Source: Bacteroidales bacterium (GTDB lineage: Bacteria; Bacteroidota; Bacteroidia; Bacteroidales; F082). From it: a DNA stretch of 7,702 bases. Every line of letters starts with the position of its first letter. Position 1 is the stretch's first letter. Position numbers and translations under genes: made by a program. Below the pieces are notes generated by a model. That model worked only from the letters and a program-made list of their open reading frames with translations. It had not been told where the DNA came from and did no database searches. The stretch spans positions 1 to 7,702 of the forward strand of contig JAOZNY010000143.1 in assembly GCA_029933565.1 (NCBI GenBank), in the 5' to 3' direction. Shown here piece by piece: positions 7,007-7,702 of the stretch.

Positions 7007-7036
7007 CAAAGATATATTAAAAATCAATATTGTCAA
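7007..7036 (-). promoter_or_regulatory. Bacteroidota-type promoter of the repressor gene
   Basis: Read on the minus strand, TTG (7036-7034) is followed by exactly 19 bases and then TATCTTTG (7014-7007), a perfect match to the TTG-N19-TAnnTTTG consensus of the primary Bacteroidota sigma factor. Transcription should start about 5-8 bases on, inside the operator, giving a leader of only about 10-15 bases. No Shine-Dalgarno sequence would fit in that leader apart from bases within the operator. Confidence 0.82.
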
Positions 7037-7375
7037 GAGTTTTTTCAAATTATTTATCAAAAGAATCATAACTATCAGTAATACAGACATATAAAATTCA
7101 ATTGATTTATTAAAAGAAGCAAAATATTTTATTAAAATAGTACAAACTAACTTTGTATGTTTTAAAATATTCATGATTTAAGCAAAAAAAAGGCTAATTT
7201 TTCAAATAAATGATCTCAAGAAAGTGTATTTGATATATTTTTGAGATTTCTAAACACATTTCATTTAGAGTAATATCTATAGCTTCACAAAACACTACTC
7301 GTCTATATTTTGCTGGATACGCATAATAATATAGCAATACTGATACATTATGCGATTTATGAATATATTTGCTCC
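7037..7375. other. Gene-free divergent intergenic region with several inverted repeats
   Basis: This AT-rich stretch separates the repressor from the divergent permease. I see no convincing coding region or structured RNA in it. It contains three inverted repeats: ATCTCAAGAA/TTTTTGAGAT (7213-7222 and 7238-7247, with one G-T pair), TCTAAA/TTTAGA (7249-7254 and 7264-7269), and CGCATAAT/ATTATGCG (7320-7327 and 7347-7354). TAACTTTG (7148-7155) and TATATTTG (7364-7371) match the TAnnTTTG box on the plus strand, but neither has a TTG at the right distance. None of the repeats is followed by a T-run that would make it a clear terminator. Confidence 0.5.
7320..7354. repeat. Inverted repeat upstream of the permease promoter
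   Basis: Perfect 8-base arms CGCATAAT (7320-7327) and ATTATGCG (7347-7354) are separated by 19 bases. The right arm ends 21 bases before the -33 TTG of the permease promoter. The position would suit a binding site for a regulator of the permease gene, but no candidate regulator is visible, and the long spacer weakens the case. Confidence 0.4.
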
Positions 7376-7406
7376 TTGACGTAGTCTGGTTAATAAATAT
7401 CTTTTG
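7376..7406 (+). promoter_or_regulatory. Bacteroidota-type promoter of the permease gene
   Basis: TTG at 7376-7378 is followed by 19 bases and then TATCTTTTG (7398-7406), which differs from TAnnTTTG only by one extra T before the G. Start of transcription is expected near 7411-7414, giving a leader of about 36-39 bases. That leader would open with an imperfect hairpin, TAG-C-GGT paired with ACC-C-CTA (7414-7433). Confidence 0.65.
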
Positions 7407-7449
7407 CTACCAGTAGCGGTGAACTAACCCCTAAAAAGATTAGAGTAAT

Positions 7450-7702
7450 ATGACAATACACAGAAAAAGAAATAAAAATTTAGGATTAGCAGAATTAATA
7501 GCCATTGCATTAGGCGGTATGGTTGGCGGAGGAATATTTACGATACTCGGTATTTCCGTATCAATGATTGGAAATTTAACACCAATAGCAATAATTATTG
7601 GTGGATTGATTGCTTCTTTGGCTGCGTATTCTTATGTGAAATTAGGATTGTATTATCGAGATGAAGGAGCAACCTATTCTTTCTATAAAAGAACTTATCC
7701 AA
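7450..7702 (+). CDS. APC-superfamily amino acid permease, N-terminal part (cut by window end)
   Basis: The 84 visible residues run off the right edge of the window. They begin MTIHRKRNKN, a basic cytoplasmic tail, then LGLAELIAIALGGMVGGGIF. The Gly-rich GGMVGGGIF (22-30) is the unwound substrate-binding turn of TM1 in the amino acid-polyamine-organocation superfamily. TM2 is about 44-66, followed by DEGATYSFYKRTYP (71-84), resembling the GGxYxY loop that leads into TM3. Members import amino acids or related compounds using ion gradients; the substrate cannot be told from this fragment. The start is the first ATG after an in-frame TAG at 7441-7443. There is no clear Shine-Dalgarno sequence, as usual in Bacteroidota. 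The gene is divergent from the efflux cluster and separated by over 400 bases, so it is probably an independent unit. Confidence 0.88.
   Translation, partial: MTIHRKRNKNLGLAELIAIALGGMVGGGIFTILGISVSMIGNLTPIAIIIGGLIASLAAYSYVKLGLYYRDEGATYSFYKRTYP

Noticed and set aside
6950..7174. 74-codon minus-strand reading frame overlapping the repressor's start region
   Set aside because: It overlaps the tetR start in another frame, would contain the repressor promoter and operator inside it, and its protein has no recognisable pattern beyond AT-driven Ile/Leu/Asn/Lys.
7213..7247. Rho-independent terminator in the divergent intergenic region
   Set aside because: The stem is not followed by a T-run on either strand, and both flanking genes point away from it, so no terminator is needed there.

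Overview
The window looks like chromosomal DNA from a low-GC member of the Bacteroidota. The clues are promoter-like sequences matching the TTG-N19-TAnnTTTG consensus of that phylum (seen upstream of the regulator gene and, nearly perfect, upstream of the permease gene), the general lack of Shine-Dalgarno sequences, AT-rich intergenic DNA, and protein style. The class or genus cannot be fixed from this sequence alone.

Most of the window (about 79-7036) is one minus-strand cluster, read from right to left: a TetR/AcrR-type repressor (6396-6989), a TolC-like outer membrane channel (5052-6335), a periplasmic membrane fusion protein (3909-4964), an RND inner-membrane pump (834-3905), and a small secreted helical protein of unknown function (79-777). 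The three pump parts form a complete tripartite efflux system spanning both membranes. The adaptor and pump genes are only 3 bases apart.

The clearest regulatory logic is a pair of near-identical 16-base inverted repeats, AAGTRA-GTRT-TTACTT. One lies between the repressor's promoter and its start codon (6990-7005), the other just upstream of the channel gene (6362-6377). They match at 14 of 16 positions and are most simply read as the repressor's operators, giving autoregulation plus control of the pump genes.

At the right edge, after a gene-free stretch of about 440 bases, a divergent plus-strand gene starts at 7450 and runs off the window. It encodes the N-terminus of an APC-superfamily amino acid permease, and has its own Bacteroidota-type promoter. 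The left edge has a short hairpin followed by a T-rich run on the plus strand, a possible terminator for a converging gene outside the window.

The least explained element is the secreted protein at 79-777. It has apparent approximately 50-residue repeats and a Cys/His/Met-rich helix (CSHFC). Its position downstream of the pump suggests, but does not prove, a periplasmic accessory role. No CRISPR array, insertion sequence, tRNA or rRNA was seen.
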